6,291 bases of DNA from Candidatus Avipropionibacterium avicola (GCA_018715445.1 DVLP01000074.1:1-6291); one strand, 5' to 3'. Counted from the stretch's first letter, positions 1 through 5,830 are shown. Made by a program: numbers and translations. Notes: generated by a model not told the origin, from the sequence alone.

Positions 1-60
1 GCCGCAGTCGGTGTCACGGGCCGGCTGCGTCGAGACGACAAGAGCACGTGGCTGGTGTGA
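1..60 (+). CDS. Possible C-terminal tail of an unidentified upstream gene (partial)
   Basis: Reading from base 1 in frame 1, 19 codons run without a stop to TGA at 58-60, giving a tail that ends in DDKSTWLV. Third-position G/C is about 15 of 19, better than in the other frame that stops nearby (frame 3, whose TGA at 78-80 would overlap the next start as ATGA). The tail would end 16 bases before the ATG of the ABC ATPase, so the two could be co-transcribed. No family is recognisable from so few residues. It may be non-coding upstream sequence instead. Confidence 0.3.
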   Translation, partial: AAVGVTGRLRRDDKSTWLV

Positions 61-66
61 GAGGAC

Positions 67-71
67 AGGAG
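67..71 (+). promoter_or_regulatory. Ribosome binding site of the ABC ATPase gene
   Basis: AGGAG lies five bases before the ATG at 77. It selects this start over the earlier in-frame codon at 11 and the later in-frame ATG at 113. Confidence 0.65.
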
Positions 72-76
72 CGGTC

Positions 77-865
77 ATGAACGCGACGACGACGGCAACG
101 GTGACCAGAACCATGGTGCAGTGCCGTGGACTGGTGAAGGACCATCACGTGGGTGGGCCCGCCACCCGGGTGCTCGACGGGATCGACCTCACCGTTGACG
201 AGGGTGAGTTCCTTGCGGTGATGGGGGCGTCGGGCTCGGGCAAGTCGACACTGTTGCACGCGATCAGCGGGATGGACCGGCCCACCGGTGGCACCGTGGT
301 CCTCGACGGACAGGACCTCACCACCTTGGACGACGCCGCGATGAGCCACCTGCGACTGACCACGATGGGCTTCGTCTTCCAGCAGGCCCACTTCCTCGAC
401 AACCTGTCGATCCGCGACAACATCCTGCTCCCGGTGCTCAAGGCGACCCCTCGAGCGGCTGTGACCGGCGCCGTGGCCCGGGTGGATCGTCTGATGGAGC
501 AGATGGGGATCTCCGCACTGGCCGGTCACGGCACCACCGAGGTCTCCGGTGGACAACTGCAGCGAGCGTCGATCTGTCGTGCCCTGGCACCCGAGCCCAG
601 GATCGTGTTCGCCGACGAACCGACCGGAGCGCTCAACAGCACCATGACCGACGAGGTGATGGACGAACTCACCCGGATCCACCGCGACGGGACGACCCTG
701 GCCATGGTCACCCATGATCCACGGTGCGCGGCCCGCGCCGATCGCGTGGTCTACCTGCGTGACGGGAGCCTGGTCGACACGTGCCACCTGGGACGCTGGG
801 ACAGCGAAGTCGCTCGAGGACGTGAGGATCACCTGCTGCGGTGGTTGACCGGTCACGGGTTCTGA
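77..865 (+). CDS. ABC transporter ATP-binding protein, MacB/LolD/BceA type
   Basis: This 262-residue protein is a complete cytoplasmic nucleotide-binding subunit that would power a membrane permease by ATP hydrolysis. Visible motifs: Walker A GASGSGKST at about 50-58, Q-loop FVFQQ at 99-103, signature VSGGQLQR at 157-164, Walker B IVFADE at 176-181 followed by PTGALNS, and the H-loop histidine in MVTHD at 210-214. The FADEPTGALNS stretch and the C-terminal WLTGHGF ending fit the MacB/LolD/FtsE subgroup, especially BceA-like ATPases that pair with FtsX-domain permeases for peptide-antibiotic or lipid export. That substrate class is family knowledge and is not shown here. The start is ATG 77, with AGGAG five bases upstream. 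No permease follows: the next gene is convergent and begins its stop codon 26 bases on. The partner must lie upstream of the window or elsewhere. Family assignment is firm; the substrate is unknown. Confidence 0.93.
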   Translation: MNATTTATVTRTMVQCRGLVKDHHVGGPATRVLDGIDLTVDEGEFLAVMGASGSGKSTLLHAISGMDRPTGGTVVLDGQDLTTLDDAAMSHLRLTTMGFVFQQAHFLDNLSIRDNILLPVLKATPRAAVTGAVARVDRLMEQMGISALAGHGTTEVSGGQLQRASICRALAPEPRIVFADEPTGALNSTMTDEVMDELTRIHRDGTTLAMVTHDPRCAARADRVVYLRDGSLVDTCHLGRWDSEVARGREDHLLRWLTGHGF

Positions 866-890
866 GGCTCGCCGGGATCCTCGTACTGGC

Positions 891-2492
891 TCAGGTCCTC
901 TCCAGCCGCACCCCGGTGGTGTCGAGCACGAGGTGACGATCGATCCCGAGACGGGAGAGGAAGGCGTCGTCATGGCTGACGACGACCAGGGCGCCACGGT
1001 AGCCGGCGAGGGCATCGACGAGTTGGTCCATGCTGGTCAGGTCGACGTTGTTGGTCGGCTCGTCGAGCACGAGCAGCTGCGCCGGTGGCTCGGCCAGCAG
1101 CAGTTGGGCGAGCGCGACGCGGAACCGTTCCCCACCGGACAGCTCGCCGATCCGTCGGTGAGGCACCGCTGCACGGAAGCCGAATCGGGCGAGCTTGGCG
1201 CGAACGGCGTGCGGATCGGCCCGGGGAGCAGCACGACGTACGGCGTCGAGCAGACTCTGTTCGTCGTCCAGGTGGTCGAGGCGTTGGGGCAGCATTGCGA
1301 TCCGGTCGGTGTGCGCCACGATCCGCACCGCGCCCGATGGTGTCGACGGGCTGCACAGTCCTTGCAGCAGTCGGGTCTTGCCGATCCCGTTGGGGCCGGT
1401 GAGGGCGACGCGGCGCGGTCCGACGATCGGGATGACATCGCCAGCAGGGTTGACGAAATCGCAGATCCGACGACCGGCCGGCACCTCTGGGTCGGGCAGG
1501 TCGACCCGGATCCGCAGGTCATGGCGCAGCTCGGCGGCTCGTTCGGCCACTCGGTCGCGGGCGGCCTCGACCTTGTCGTCGACCTCGTTGCGCACCTTGC
1601 CCGCCGAGACCTGAGCCTCGGACTTGCGGTTGTTCATGATCATCTTCGGCTTGCGCCGGTTGTCGTGGTCGGACTGGGCGTAGCGCTGACGTCGGGCAAG
1701 CTTGGTCTGAGCCTCGATCCGTTGGCGTTCCTCGGTCCGCAACACCTGTTCGGCAGCGCGCAGCGCCTGTGCGGCCGCACGTTGTTCCTGCTCGACCTGG
1801 GCGCGGTGGCTGGAGTACGGCCCACCGTGCAGTGTGAGGTGGCCCGCCCGCAGCTCGGCGGTGCACTCCATCAGCTCCAGGAGGGCGACATCGTGGCTGA
1901 CCACCACCAGGGTGTCGGGCCACGACCGGACCACCTCGTACAGCCGATCCCGCGAGCGGCGGTCGAGGTTGTTGGTGGGCTCGTCCAGCAGGGCGATCCT
2001 GGACCGCGTCAACCGCAGCCCGGCCAGTCCGACCAGCATGGCCTCACCACCCGACAGGGTGGACACCGTCCGGTCGAGGTCGATGTCGGGGAGCCCGAGC
2101 TCTGCGAGCAACGCCGTGGTCCGGGCCTCGAGGTCCCAGTCGGCGCCGATTCGGTCGAAGTGGATCGGTGAGGTGGAGCCGTCCTCGACCGCGCGGAGGG
2201 CCGCCAGAGTGGTACGCACGCCGAGCAGGCCGGCGACGCTCGCCTCGGTGTGCAGGGTGAGGTGTTGCGGCAGCAGGGCGACCGATCCGTGCGCGACGAC
2301 GCGACCGGAGGTCGGCCGGAGCTCGCCGGCGACCAACCGCAGCAGGGTCGACTTCCCGGTGCCGTTGTCACCGACCAGACCGGTGTGGCCGGTGCCGATC
2401 GTGGCGGTGAGTCGGTCCAGGGCGGGGCTCCCGTCCGGCCACACGAAGCTGAGGTCGGAGAGGGTGATGGCTGGAGTGGGTGCGCTGGACAT
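891..2492 (-). CDS. ABC-F family ATPase (ribosome-associated, two ATPase domains)
   Basis: This 533-residue protein has two ABC ATPase domains in one chain and no membrane segment, which is the ABC-F architecture. Such proteins bind the ribosomal E site and act as translation factors or antibiotic-resistance proteins. Domain 1: Walker A GDNGTGKST 41-49, LPQ 74-76, LSGGE 146-150, Walker B ALLDEP 167-172, H200. Domain 2: Walker A GPNGIGKT 366-373, LPQ 401-403, LSGGE 451-455, LVLDEP 474-479, H507. Both catalytic glutamates are present. The roughly 100-residue linker (about 225-325) is charged and probably coiled-coil, with a basic turn KPKMIMNNRK at 281-290 where the P-site tRNA interaction motif lies in this family. 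No EttA-like arm insertion is evident in domain 1. The start is ATG 2492-2490, with GGAGG four bases upstream; an earlier in-frame start at 2540 lacks support and would lie within a hairpin. It is convergent with the ABC transporter ATPase and divergent from the winged-helix gene. A resistance role is possible but unproven. Confidence 0.93.
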   Translation of the reverse strand: MSSAPTPAITLSDLSFVWPDGSPALDRLTATIGTGHTGLVGDNGTGKSTLLRLVAGELRPTSGRVVAHGSVALLPQHLTLHTEASVAGLLGVRTTLAALRAVEDGSTSPIHFDRIGADWDLEARTTALLAELGLPDIDLDRTVSTLSGGEAMLVGLAGLRLTRSRIALLDEPTNNLDRRSRDRLYEVVRSWPDTLVVVSHDVALLELMECTAELRAGHLTLHGGPYSSHRAQVEQEQRAAAQALRAAEQVLRTEERQRIEAQTKLARRQRYAQSDHDNRRKPKMIMNNRKSEAQVSAGKVRNEVDDKVEAARDRVAERAAELRHDLRIRVDLPDPEVPAGRRICDFVNPAGDVIPIVGPRRVALTGPNGIGKTRLLQGLCSPSTPSGAVRIVAHTDRIAMLPQRLDHLDDEQSLLDAVRRAAPRADPHAVRAKLARFGFRAAVPHRRIGELSGGERFRVALAQLLLAEPPAQLLVLDEPTNNVDLTSMDQLVDALAGYRGALVVVSHDDAFLSRLGIDRHLVLDTTGVRLERT

Positions 2493-2496
2493 GGGG

Positions 2497-2501
2497 CCTC
2501 C
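2497..2501 (-). promoter_or_regulatory. Ribosome binding site of the ABC-F gene
   Basis: On the minus strand GGAGG precedes ATG 2492 with a four-base spacer. It decides the start in favour of MSSAPTP over an in-frame codon 16 residues upstream. Confidence 0.7.
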
Positions 2502-2518
2502 ACGAGTCGTCGTCGGTG

Positions 2519-2560
2519 ACGCTGACGCGAGGCCGGGCACGGCCGGGCTGCGGTCAGCGT
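2519..2560 (-). promoter_or_regulatory. Nested hairpin in the ABC-F 5' leader
   Basis: ACGCTGAC (2519-2526) and GTCAGCGT (2553-2560) form a perfect 8-bp outer stem. Within it, GGCCG (2531-2535) and CGGCC (2540-2544) form a perfect inner stem with a GGCA loop. GGCCGGGC also occurs twice as a direct repeat (2531-2538 and 2541-2548). On the minus strand the structure ends 26 bases before the ABC-F start codon and 17 bases before its ribosome binding site. No T-run follows, so it is not a standard intrinsic terminator. Known resistance ABC-F genes are often controlled by leader attenuation, so an RNA-level control element is reasonable. A protein operator is the alternative. Confidence 0.45.
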
Positions 2561-2628
2561 GGGGACAGGGTGGGGAGGTGGGTGATCAGCACGACACATC
2601 CATCGGGTCGGGGTCACAGACATTGCTG

Positions 2629-2657
2629 ACGGTACGGTCTCCGCTTGCGGTCGACAA
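2629..2657 (-). promoter_or_regulatory. Candidate promoter of the ABC-F gene
   Basis: Read on the minus strand, TTGTCG (2657-2652; 4 of 6 match to TTGACA) is followed after exactly 17 bases by TACCGT (2634-2629; TANNNT). Transcription would start near 2622, giving an untranslated leader of about 130 bases that contains the nested hairpin. Judged from consensus only. Confidence 0.4.
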
Positions 2658-2689
2658 CGGATTTTCCTGCACCCCGATGATCCGGACCC

Positions 2690-2695
2690 TACTGT
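2690..2695 (+). promoter_or_regulatory. Candidate -10 element for leaderless transcription of the winged-helix gene
   Basis: TACTGT (TANNNT) ends seven bases before the A of ATG 2702. Transcription would therefore start at or next to the start codon. There is no purine-rich ribosome binding site except a too-close GGGG at 2696-2699. No convincing -35 hexamer is visible 16-19 bases upstream. Confidence 0.4.
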
Positions 2696-2701
2696 GGGGT
2701 C

Positions 2702-3718
2702 ATGGAGATCGATCCGGCCCGAGCCCTCGGTTGGCGACTGGGCGTGCAGGGTCTCGAGCCGTCATCGGTACGCCCGGTCGGCGAGGTGGTCGACCGTATG
2801 TTTGCCTTGCGTGGTTGGCCTCTGGATCGTGCCGAGCTCGCCGTGGCGGTCCGTCAACCCACCACTGACGATGATGTCGTGCAGCGGGCCCTGGACTCCG
2901 GTGAGCTGATTCGTAGCTATGCCTTCCGCGGCGGATCGTACGTGTTCACCCATCAGTTGGCCTCGATCGTCCTGACGGTACGGACGGCCACCGGCATGTG
3001 GCGGTCCCGTCGTTGGCAGGACCAGGGTGGGTTCGTCATCGATGACTGGGAGCCGCTGCGCGATGCCGTACGGGAGATGTTGTCCGACGGACCGTGCGGG
3101 CGAGAGGAGATCTCGGCTGAGCTGGCGAAGTCTGGAGGGCTGCGCGACCTGGCTCCGGCCGCCCTCGGAGCCGGTGCCGACAGTCTGTACAAGCCGCTCC
3201 ACTGGTGGGGTGACATCTGTTTCGGTCCGACCCGCGACGGCAGGGCGACCTTTCGTCGGCTGGATGACGATCCACGCTGGCCGGGTCCGCCCGATGTCGA
3301 CCAGGCCGGGCGCGACGCCTTACGAGCCTTCATTGCCGGCTACGGACCGGTGACCGAGGCCAACCTGCAGTACTGCTTCACCGAAGGTCTCAGCGTGCCG
3401 CGCAAGCGCGTTCGCGGTTGGCTCGACGATCTCGGCGATCGGATCGTCGGGACCGGGAGTGGCGACACCGCGGCGTGGGTCCGGGCCGATGATCTGGAGC
3501 AGATCAGGTCGTCCGAGCCGAGCGCGGCCACGCATCTGCTCCCGGGCCACGACCCGTGGCTCATGGTGCCGGGGACCGCCGATCGTCGACTGATCGATCC
3601 CGCGCACCGAGCCGCGGCTTCACGAGGCGCCAACCTGGTGATCCGCGGCGGCGTGGTGGTCGGGACCTGGCGTGGCCATCGTGACAGCGCCGAGATCGAC
3701 TGGTTCGACGCAGCCTGA
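2702..3718 (+). CDS. Winged-helix DNA-binding domain protein, AlkZ/YcaQ-like (HTH_42) family
   Basis: This 338-residue soluble protein matches the HTH_42 winged-helix family, which includes the DNA glycosylases AlkZ and YcaQ and many uncharacterised actinobacterial members. Family features: the N-terminal wHTH with a helix leading into ALRGWP at 35-40; the strand segment AFRGGSYVF at 74-82 in the place of the usual RGTLH-type motif; YGPVTEANL at 214-222; and the C-terminal block LLPGHDPWLMVPGTADRRL at 279-297, then IRGGVVVGTWRG at 314-325. Length is usual for the family. Characterised glycosylases carry a QxQ (or QxD) catalytic motif at about residues 37-39. By my hand alignment this protein has R37, G38, W39 there, so base excision activity is doubtful and a DNA-binding or regulatory role may be more likely. 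The ATG appears leaderless. It is divergent from the ABC-F gene and ends 2 bases from the convergent LysR gene's stop. Confidence 0.85.
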   Translation: MEIDPARALGWRLGVQGLEPSSVRPVGEVVDRMFALRGWPLDRAELAVAVRQPTTDDDVVQRALDSGELIRSYAFRGGSYVFTHQLASIVLTVRTATGMWRSRRWQDQGGFVIDDWEPLRDAVREMLSDGPCGREEISAELAKSGGLRDLAPAALGAGADSLYKPLHWWGDICFGPTRDGRATFRRLDDDPRWPGPPDVDQAGRDALRAFIAGYGPVTEANLQYCFTEGLSVPRKRVRGWLDDLGDRIVGTGSGDTAAWVRADDLEQIRSSEPSAATHLLPGHDPWLMVPGTADRRLIDPAHRAAASRGANLVIRGGVVVGTWRGHRDSAEIDWFDAA

Positions 3719-3720
3719 CC

Positions 3721-4605
3721 TCAGGTCTGGTCCAGGTGGTGTTGGGCCAGCTCGAGGAAGGCCAGCGTGGTCGGGCTGGGATTGAAGTCACTCCAGGCCA
3801 GGTGGGTGACCCGGACCGGACCGCCGGTCACGGGGATCGTCCGCAACGCCGGATCGACCGGGACCACCGCCGGCGGGAGCAGGGTCACGGCCAGCCCATG
3901 GCGCACCAGGTCGAGGATCATGTCGGGGGCGGAGGCCTCGAAGGTCACCTCGCGGTGCAGCCCGGCAGCAGCGAAGGCCGCGTCGGTGGGGATCCGTCCC
4001 GTGCCACCGGCTGGGAAGTCGACGAAGGTCTCGTCGGCCAACTCGCTCAGCCGCAGGCGACGACGCGAGGCCAGACGATGCTCGGCCCCGACGACGGCGA
4101 CATGGCGTTCCCTGGCAAGGATCTGGGACGCGACACGCTGCGGCGGGGAGGTCTCTGCCAGCCCGAGCACGGCGACATCCAGCAGGCCGTCGCGGATCTG
4201 GGGGAGGAACTCGTCACTGCTGCCACCACGCAGACGGATCTGCACTCCGGGATGCCTCTCGCGGAAGTCCCGAAGGGTGGCGGGGATGTCGATGACCGTG
4301 ACCGTGGGGATCATGCCGATCAGGAGCTCGCCGGTGAGGTGCCCGGTGGTGGCGGCCGTGGCATCGGTCACGGCTCGTTCGGCGGCCTCGACGCTCTGGC
4401 GTGCTGCCGTCAGGAAGGCCTCGCCCGCTGCGGTGAGTTCGACTCGTCGGCTCGTCCGAGCGAACAGGATCACCCCCAACTCTCGTTCCAGGGCCTTGAT
4501 CTGGTGGCTCAGCGCCGATTGCACGACGAAGCATCGCGCCGCCGCCCGGGTGAAGTTGCGTTCCTCGGCCACCGCGATCACGTAACGCAGCTGTTGCAGC
4601 TCCAT
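3721..4605 (-). CDS. LysR-family transcriptional regulator
   Basis: This 294-residue protein has the classic LysR layout. The N-terminal winged HTH is at about 1-60 (ELQQLRYVIAVAEERNFTRA, then QSALSHQIKALERELG, then LFARTSRRVELTAAG). A linker helix spans about 60-85. A periplasmic-binding-protein-like effector domain spans about 90-290 (ELLIGMIPTV, DGLLDVAVLG, and GLAVTLLPP near 237-245). LysR proteins act as tetramers that bind a divergent promoter region and sense a small ligand; the ligand cannot be predicted here. ATG 4605 is chosen because MELQQLRYV is the canonical start of the family; an in-frame ATG at 4626 would add seven residues and has no ribosome binding site. The gene is divergent from the EamA transporter gene, with 78 bases between, and most likely controls it and itself. 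It ends tail-to-tail with the winged-helix gene, with two bases between the stop codons. Confidence 0.93.
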   Translation of the reverse strand: MELQQLRYVIAVAEERNFTRAAARCFVVQSALSHQIKALERELGVILFARTSRRVELTAAGEAFLTAARQSVEAAERAVTDATAATTGHLTGELLIGMIPTVTVIDIPATLRDFRERHPGVQIRLRGGSSDEFLPQIRDGLLDVAVLGLAETSPPQRVASQILARERHVAVVGAEHRLASRRRLRLSELADETFVDFPAGGTGRIPTDAAFAAAGLHREVTFEASAPDMILDLVRHGLAVTLLPPAVVPVDPALRTIPVTGGPVRVTHLAWSDFNPSPTTLAFLELAQHHLDQT

Positions 4606-4611
4606 GCAAGC

Positions 4612-4640
4612 ATGATGCCACTGCATCGAAGTGATGAGAA
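4612..4640 (-). promoter_or_regulatory. Candidate lysR promoter (leaderless)
   Basis: On the minus strand TTCTCA (4640-4635; 4 of 6 to TTGACA) and CATCAT (4617-4612; 4 of 6 to TATAAT) are separated by 17 bases. The last T lies seven bases before the A of ATG 4605. No ribosome binding site is visible, so a leaderless transcript fits. The consensus match is moderate. Confidence 0.35.
4624..4636. promoter_or_regulatory. Dyad 1, CATC-N5-GATG: candidate LysR operator
   Basis: CATCGAAGTGATG is an inverted repeat of CATC and GATG across five bases. It lies wholly within the spacer between the candidate -35 and -10 of lysR, where binding would repress lysR. The same pattern recurs 31 bp away. Overlapping smaller palindromes (GATGC-CACT-GCATC at 4614-4627) add further half-sites. 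Confidence 0.5.
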
Positions 4641-4647
4641 CAATGTG

Positions 4648-4677
4648 TTGGAGTCATCCTGGTGATGGACACACCAT
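4648..4677 (+). promoter_or_regulatory. Candidate promoter of the EamA transporter gene (weak)
   Basis: TTGGAG (4648-4653) and CACCAT (4672-4677) are 18 bases apart, each matching only 3 of 6 consensus bases. The last T is seven bases before GTG 4684. A poor promoter would be usual for a gene that depends on a LysR activator. Confidence 0.25.
4655..4667. promoter_or_regulatory. Dyad 2, CATC-N5-GATG: candidate LysR operator
   Basis: CATCCTGGTGATG repeats the pattern of dyad 1 with a 31-bp offset, about three helical turns, so both sites would lie on the same DNA face. The shared consensus is CATCNNNGTGATGNNNAC. It falls inside the spacer of the candidate transporter promoter. LysR tetramers characteristically occupy two such sites in a divergent region. 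Confidence 0.5.
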
Positions 4678-4683
4678 GGATCC

Positions 4684-5613
4684 GTGACCACGACCACCAC
4701 ACCCACAGTCCCGACCCTCGGATCGACGGACGGCCCGGGCCTGCCGATCGCGCGGATCGGACTGACCGCGATCGCCCCAGCCGTGTGGGGCACGACCTAC
4801 ATCGTGACGACCCACCTGCTGCCCGCAGGACACCCACTGTTCGCTGCCATGATGCGCGCCCTACCTGCCGGTCTGATCGCCATCGCCGTGTCGGGCCAGT
4901 TGCCCCGGGGGTCGTGGTGGTGGCGGAGCCTGGTGCTGGGCGTGCTCAACATGGCCGCCTTCTTCCCCCTGCTGTTCGTCGCGGCCCAACATCTACCCGG
5001 TGGCGTGGCCGCCACCCTTGGTGCGACCCAGCCCATGGTGGTCGCCTTCCTTGCGGTCGCACTGCTGCGGGAACGCTTGTCAGCCTGGCGACTGCTCTGG
5101 GGTGTGGTCGGACTCCTCGGTGTCGGTCTGGTCGTGCTGGGCCCGGGCGCCGGGCTCGACGCGGTCGGGGTCGTGGCCGGTGTCGTCGGCGCCCTGTCCA
5201 TGGGGACCGGGGTCGTGCTGACCAAGCGGTGGGGGCTGCCAGCCGGGGTCTCGGCCGTCGGACTGGCCGGCTGGCAACTCAGCGCCGGCGGACTGGTCCT
5301 GCTGGTGCCTGCCCTGGTCGTCGACGGCATCCCCGCCGGCCTTGATGCCGAGGCCGTGGCCGGCTACGCCTGGTTGGGTCTGGTCGGGGCCCTGCTGACC
5401 TACAGTCTGTGGTTCGCCGGGATCCGTCGTCTGCCCGTCACCGCGACCGCACTGCTCGGGTTGCTGTCACCGCTGGTCGCGGCCGTCCTGGGAGCAGTCC
5501 TGGTCGGCGAGGCGCTCACGGCCGTCCAACTCCTTGGTTTTGGTCTTGCCCTGACGGCCATGGTGGCCGGTCAACTCGTGCCCCGCCGCAGGAGATCTGT
5601 GACCAGCACCTGA
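4684..5613 (+). CDS. EamA/DMT-superfamily transporter
   Basis: This 309-residue integral membrane protein has ten predicted helices at about 23-43, 51-71, 79-100, 106-127, 133-153, 157-178, 188-212, 224-246, 252-273 and 279-298. They form two EamA repeats (about 30-152 and 160-297), the standard architecture and length of drug/metabolite exporters such as RhtA- and YdcZ/YedA-like proteins. Repeat landmarks are visible: WGTTYIVTTHLLP after helix 1, GATQPMVVAFLAVALLRERL closing repeat 1, and LLSPLVAAVLGAVLVGEALT closing repeat 2. The C-terminus ends in RRRR, fitting a cytoplasmic tail. Substrates vary from amino acids to purines and toxic compounds and cannot be told from sequence. The start is GTG 4684; the N-terminal region is threonine-rich, and no ribosome binding site is evident. 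The gene is divergent from the LysR gene, which is its likely regulator. Confidence 0.92.
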   Translation: MTTTTTPTVPTLGSTDGPGLPIARIGLTAIAPAVWGTTYIVTTHLLPAGHPLFAAMMRALPAGLIAIAVSGQLPRGSWWWRSLVLGVLNMAAFFPLLFVAAQHLPGGVAATLGATQPMVVAFLAVALLRERLSAWRLLWGVVGLLGVGLVVLGPGAGLDAVGVVAGVVGALSMGTGVVLTKRWGLPAGVSAVGLAGWQLSAGGLVLLVPALVVDGIPAGLDAEAVAGYAWLGLVGALLTYSLWFAGIRRLPVTATALLGLLSPLVAAVLGAVLVGEALTAVQLLGFGLALTAMVAGQLVPRRRRSVTST

Positions 5614-5652
5614 TCCGATTGCCGGGCGGCCAGGGGAGTGGTGTCGGGTGTG

Positions 5653-5728
5653 TGGTGGGCCCCGTGGGATTCGAACCCACAACCTACGGATTAAAAGTCC
5701 GCAGCTCTAACCATTGAGCTAGAGGCCC
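5653..5728 (-). tRNA. tRNA-Lys (anticodon UUU), CCA encoded
   Basis: All arms fold on the minus strand. The acceptor stem pairs GGGCCTC (5728-5722) with GGGGCCC (5663-5657), with one G-U pair. The D arm is GCTC/GAGC, and the anticodon stem GCGGA/TCCGT has one terminal G-U pair. The anticodon loop is CTTTTAA with TTT at 5695-5693. The T arm is GTGGG-TTCGAAT-CCCAC. The discriminator A (5656) is followed by a genomic CCA (5655-5653). The mature body is 73 bases plus CCA, with no intron or missing arm. It reads AAA and, by wobble, AAG lysine codons. It lies between the EamA and YjbR-like genes on the opposite strand to both. Confidence 0.97.
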
Positions 5729-5734
5729 GCTGTG

Positions 5735-5759
5735 CCGCGCGCGTCAGCTTAGCGCGCGG
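5735..5759 (-). promoter_or_regulatory. Perfect 8-bp dyad enclosing a -10-like hexamer, just upstream of tRNA-Lys
   Basis: CCGCGCGC (5735-5742) and GCGCGCGG (5752-5759) are perfect inverted repeats around a nine-base loop. The dyad ends six bases before the mature tRNA 5' end. On the minus strand the loop contains TAAGCT (5751-5746), a TANNNT hexamer well placed to be the tRNA promoter -10. No clear -35 is seen upstream. The dyad could be a leader-RNA hairpin, an operator over the promoter, or a terminator without a U-tract. Confidence 0.4.
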
Positions 5760-5814
5760 TTCGCGGCCGGTGCGACTTCCGCGGGTGGTCGAGGGCACGC
5801 GGCCGCTGGGCGGA

Positions 5815-5830
5815 CCGGTGGGTGCACCGG
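5815..5830. repeat. 6-bp inverted repeat upstream of the YjbR-like gene
   Basis: CCGGTG (5815-5820) and CACCGG (5825-5830) form a perfect dyad with a GGTG spacer. It covers the -35 region relative to the candidate -10 at 5838-5843, a usual place for a repressor operator. Six-base dyads arise readily in GC-rich DNA. Confidence 0.3.

Noticed and set aside
862..894. CTGAG...CTCAG repeat between the convergent ABC genes as a terminator
   Set aside because: The stem is only five bases with a loop over 20 bases and has no T-run on either strand.
14..1015. 333-codon minus-strand ORF
   Set aside because: It runs antisense to the ABC ATPase and out of frame over the ABC-F end. It shows no family motifs, so it is a shadow.
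933..2171. 412-codon plus-strand ORF
   Set aside because: It is a high-GC shadow antisense to the ABC-F gene, with no recognisable domain or ribosome binding site.
2586..2603. Five-codon minus-strand ORF (MDVSC) as an ABC-F leader peptide
   Set aside because: It is very short, has no ribosome binding site, and does not overlap the hairpin. It is easily explained by chance.
2009..2623. 204-codon minus-strand ORF starting next to the candidate ABC-F transcription start
   Set aside because: It overlaps the ABC-F gene in another frame, is rich in P, S and R, and has no domain. Although its ATG sits near the predicted start of transcription, nothing supports its expression.
3736..4665. 309-codon plus-strand ORF
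   Set aside because: It is antisense to the LysR gene. Its translation is rich in G, D and R without domain motifs, while the minus strand shows clear LysR motifs.
5614..5652. Terminator after the EamA gene or tRNA
   Set aside because: Only a four-base GCCG/CGGC-type pairing is present, with no T-tract. I see no supported terminator in this gap.
5409..5717. Plus-strand ORF ending in a GFEPTTYGLK-like peptide
   Set aside because: That peptide is the antisense translation of the tRNA-Lys gene, a well-known false protein string. The rest overlaps the EamA gene out of frame.
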